This document shows, piece by piece, positions 60,667-64,000 of a DNA stretch of 64,000 nt (position 1 is its first letter; each line of letters opens with the position of its first letter). Made by a program: the position numbers and the translations under genes. The stretch is from assembly GCA_963969395.1 (NCBI GenBank), contig OZ017803.1:17298001-17362000 (forward strand). Reading direction: 5' to 3'. Source of the DNA: Pseudoscleropodium purum (Eukaryota > Streptophyta > Bryopsida > Hypnales > Brachytheciaceae). Below the pieces are notes generated by a model, which was given only the letters and a program-made list of their open reading frames with translations, made no database searches and had not been told where the DNA came from.

Positions 60667-63600
60667 TTATGCCCAGTAATTAAGCCTAGTAATTAAGTCT
60701 TGTTTTGGAACAATTAGAGACCGAACTTTCAATTCCTTGTTAAGTTGGATTTCGCCGTGATAGTAGTAATCAACATACTAATAAATTCCCCCGGACTTTC
60801 ACAGCGAGCGATAAAGCTTAAATACGTACTACGAGGACAATGGATTGGAGATTCACCTGCGGAATTTTAGTGACAATAGGAAACATTTGCACGATGGGAT
60901 TCCCACTAAATGTGACGGCCTCGATAGGGCCTGGCATGTTTGAAATCGTCAATGTGGTTTGCAATACTACTCTCCGAGTGAGCTTTGCTGGTAGCTTCGC
61001 ACATCACATCAAACATTTGTTGTCAGCATTTAGTGGGAATCAGCATTTAAGGAGTGGGTGTCGACATAGATTCGATAGTTTTCTGAAACTTCAATATTCG
61101 CAATGGATAGTACTTTCTCTTGCAAATTATGTGTTGCTCGGACTAAAAAAGTACCAATCAATATCGTGATAGACTGCATTGCACGCACAACAGTTTAATA
61201 CACTCGTACCTTCGGGCCAGCAAGATACATGAGGATTGATGCAGCCCAATATGTGAAGTATGCCTCGAGGGACAGTTTCTTCTTGTCGCTGATTGTCTTA
61301 GCTGCCCTTACGTGATCAAGGGGATCTATAAAGTAGTTCAGAGGAATTGGAAAAAGCACATAACCAACATTATTTCCCCATCGATTCTGCGAGCCTCCCT
61401 TCAACATCGATGCGAGCTCCTGCATTACAAGATAATTCAACTAATTTTAGAATCAGCTGCAACAGAATCTTACTAATGTGCTAATTAAACTTGTCATATT
61501 CTCGACTAACTAATGCTTGATAAAAGTCGATTTTGAGCACGAATTTATGTTTATATACGAAAATGCGAATTTCGTTCCGTTCAGAATAATAGCCCACAGA
61601 ATAGACTTGCAATTGTCCGGAGAACCCTGAAACCCAAAGACTAAGGTCTGAACTAGTACCTGGAGACCTGGCGATCCTCTTGTATTCACAAGGGCCGCTG
61701 CCCGTACTCGTAGGCTCGACACATTAGGAATTCGCTTACCCTTCAGCTTTTGGGGGTCGAACGTGTTGTTCAGAATCCCGCCTTCGAGAGGGCCTACACA
61801 ACAAGACTGAGTAAGTTCAATTCAATCAAATTTTAGAGCCTTCAAGTACGGATAAACTAAAAAATCTCTATTGATACCTGCAGAAAACTCGAGCACTAAA
61901 AATTGAAGCAAGATATATGCTCCTGTTTAGCGGTAAATCTTAAAAAATCGTGGTAAGCGTATGCCACCTCACTCACAAAAATTCTGTAGGTACCGTCCCT
62001 CCAAATACTTTTGAAGGCCTGCTGCTACCATGCCCATGAGTACATCATTAACCGTCTGCCATAAACACAATCAATGCTTCATGAGCTACTCAGTTATTCA
62101 TACTCGGTTTGATCAGCTAAGTCTTCTTTCAAGGCGCCACTACTTATTAATCGAATAACTTGTTTTAATGTAATTGTCATGGTGCCAAGAGCGTAGCCGA
62201 TAGATTTCCAGTGACATCAGACATTTCCATTAATTCTAACTGAGATTGATGATCTCAATTGCAACCAATAATAACTGTATGCTCAGAAGTCACGCTCTGG
62301 AAGTGCAAGGAATCAAGATAGGACTTACCCCCTTCACGGCATCTTTCACGACAATCATGTCCTCGATGTCAATGACTGAATATACAATCCTCTTCTTTGC
62401 ATGCTCCACACCACCATGGCCTTTGATGGGACTATCACTGTCCCTATACCACAACATAGTATAGACGAAATGAAGAACACCTATAATTGTGTTCCACAGA
62501 AGGAGGATTGGGGACAAGAACCACCGAGAAAAAAGGGATTTTTCTTTCCTTTTCTTTGAAGCAACTGGGATCGAGGGAAGCTGGTCAGGGCTGCCCAGAC
62601 GTCTGGTACATGCCAACAGTAGCGACATTAGAGATGTCCCGTCTCCAAAAGCATGATGCACGCGGATAACCATGTGCGAAGCAGCAATTCCAGATGTCCC
62701 GTTCAGGATGTGACAGTGCCATAGCGGACGCGATGAATCCATGGGCGGAGAATTTTGAAGATGGCTAACGTAGCTCTGGATAAAATGTGGACCAGCTTTT
62801 TCTTTGTCAGTGAATCCAGTCGATTCGGAGACATGGGCATCGATGTCAACCTGAACTGGAACCCAGATGTCCCTGCCTCTTTTGTTCTTTTTCTACACGC
62901 CAATTAATATATTTGAGTCAGACATACAAATCATTGCAAATTTTTTTTAAATAGGCGCCCACACTGAAAGACTTGAGAGCATACCACGCATCTTTTATCA
63001 ATTAGTTTGCTAGTTAGAGAAGATTCTTCACTGCTGAACATCTTGTGAAGTTCAAAGTCGACCTGAAGAGTGAGAGTTAAAACTCTAGCATCGTGCAAAG
63101 TTGAAATGCGCGGCCAGTTTCAGTTACTTAAGCTTTCAGAATCAACTGTGTAAGATAGTCACAACTCACCAGAACACTGTGAAAGCGGTTGTGATTGACC
63201 AGTGTTTCTGACAAAGTCTTCTTGAATTCAGCAACGTTGATTAGTTTCTGAAATCCCAAGGTGCATATGATGTAGCAGTTAAGATCCGGTTGCATGAACA
63301 CTCTGCCCGCAGGAGTGACCGGCTCCTCCTCAACCTGTATTGCTGCAGGTGTTGTGTTTCTCCGTGTGGTATTGATTTTTCGCAGTCTACGACGAGGTTC
63401 GTCTGAGTCGAAGGCATCTAAGTCCGGTTTCCCCATCGAGCGTGGAATCTGTTTACAAATCGAGTATCACAACGAACGTGACTCATGCTACCCATCTGAT
63501 GAAAGAGAGTAGACGACCGAATATAAATGATAGTTGTATTACTGCACCTTACCAAGAAAGTATTTCTTATTCGTGCTAGACTCGATTTTGTCTTCAGAAA

Positions 63601-63672
63601 GTCGTCCGCCCCTTCCAATCTTAGGTCATGAATCACCTCTGAATAGTATGAGTCGATATTGGAGCAAGTCAT
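60667..63672 (-). CDS. WSD1-like wax ester synthase/diacylglycerol acyltransferase
   Basis: This family makes wax esters from fatty alcohol and acyl-CoA and can also make triacylglycerol, usually at the ER. Nine exons fit GT-AG and phase: 63672-63553, 63448-63170, 63062-62985, 62892-62329, 62055-61977, 61793-61660, 61419-61210, 60994-60857, 60777-60667. The product is 570 residues. An in-frame TAG upstream supports the ATG at 63672. The family blocks are in order: EEPVTPAGRVFMQP, then the catalytic HHAFGDG (about residues 238-244, matching HHxxxDG), a hydrophobic span FLSPILLLWNTIIGVLHF, then TVNDVLMGMVAAGLQKYL, AALVNTRG, GNNVGYVLFPIPL and TLTISNMPGPIEAVTFSGNP. The N-terminus is longer than usual by some 85 residues, and the last exon (37 codons) is the least certain. 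No lesion is seen. It overlaps or nearly meets the convergent gene at 59478-60653 in its 3' UTR. Confidence 0.9.
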
Positions 63673-64000
63673 CGCAGCGCTCGAGGAGAAATTTTCAAAT
63701 GAATTCTAAGGTTATGAAATAAATCTATGACCGCAACTGATGTGACCTAACACTCTGCACAGGACCAATTTATGAACACCGTGTTGAATTCCATACCTTA
63801 ACAAATCGCCACGGACTACCCGAAGGTTGGATGAACTATCGACCTTGCAACGAAAAAACGAAATCCTCGTCTGCTATATGGTCACTGAAATGCAGAAACA
63901 AACCCCATACATTTTCACCATAGAACAAACTTTTGACGGACACTATCGTGGTTAATTTCTTGTTTCTTCAGGGAATGATCTAATCATCTTCTTGAAATGG
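63673..64000. other. 5' flank of the WSD1-like gene
   Basis: An in-frame TAG lies 36 bases upstream of the ATG at 63672. No TATA element is obvious at a suitable distance. The window ends before any further gene. Confidence 0.5.

Noticed and set aside
60840..61169. 109-codon plus-strand frame
   Set aside because: It is antisense to the eighth WSD1 exon (60994-60857), whose minus-strand reading gives TLTISNMPGP, a conserved family block.
1..64000. tRNA, rRNA or organelle genes
   Set aside because: I looked for the T-arm word GGTTCGAATCC and similar B-box sequence on both strands and saw none in a cloverleaf context. A tRNA search program would be decisive.

Overview
The window looks like nuclear DNA of a land plant. 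The multi-exon genes have GT-AG introns of roughly 80-1300 bp, and their products are typical of plants: a TFIIIC subunit, a METTL7-like methyltransferase, a SAWADEE-type chromatin protein, a WSD1 wax ester synthase/DGAT and RMA-like RING proteins. These gene islands are richer in GC and sit in very AT-rich, repeat-laden DNA. A fungal-type HET-domain gene without introns lies near the left edge. HET genes of fungal origin are known in mosses, so a moss or other bryophyte is the most economical guess, but nothing in the sequence proves it.

Layout. 1-4 kb: a HET-domain gene on the minus strand, broken by one in-frame TAG, with a three-copy 68-bp tandem repeat upstream. 4-11.7 kb: AT-rich DNA with old dispersed repeats. 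11.7-18.1 kb: a large inverted repeat. Its 2,257-bp arms are almost identical, each carries a complete double-RING gene with its promoter, and the arms face each other across a 1,865-bp spacer. 20.5-21.6 kb: a non-autonomous CACTA transposon with matching ATG target duplications and a nested palindrome. 24.3-34.0 kb: a TFIIIC subunit 3 (GTF3C3/TFC4) gene, resolved here into 19 phase-consistent exons. Four diverged ~147-bp repeats, three of them with an intact telo-box, lie upstream of it. 37.1-41.3 kb: a seven-exon methyltransferase gene. 44.7-46.3 kb: an unidentified two-exon fragment with a foldback hairpin in its intron. 47.4-50.9 kb: a SAWADEE/AT-hook/RRM-like protein. 54.9-57.7 kb: a decayed, internally deleted duplicate of the TFIIIC locus. 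59.5-60.65 kb: a predicted five-exon gene of unknown family. It converges on the WSD1 gene (60.67-63.67 kb) with only 13 bp between the two stop codons.

The genes do not form a pathway. TFIIIC acts in RNA polymerase III transcription, the SAWADEE protein probably in chromatin, the RING proteins in ubiquitination, and WSD1 in wax or storage lipid synthesis. The window mainly records gene birth and decay: a recent inverted gene duplication, an old segmental duplication, a transposon and a probable horizontal acquisition. Exon coordinates were read by eye from splice sites, reading phase and remembered family resemblance. No database search was run.
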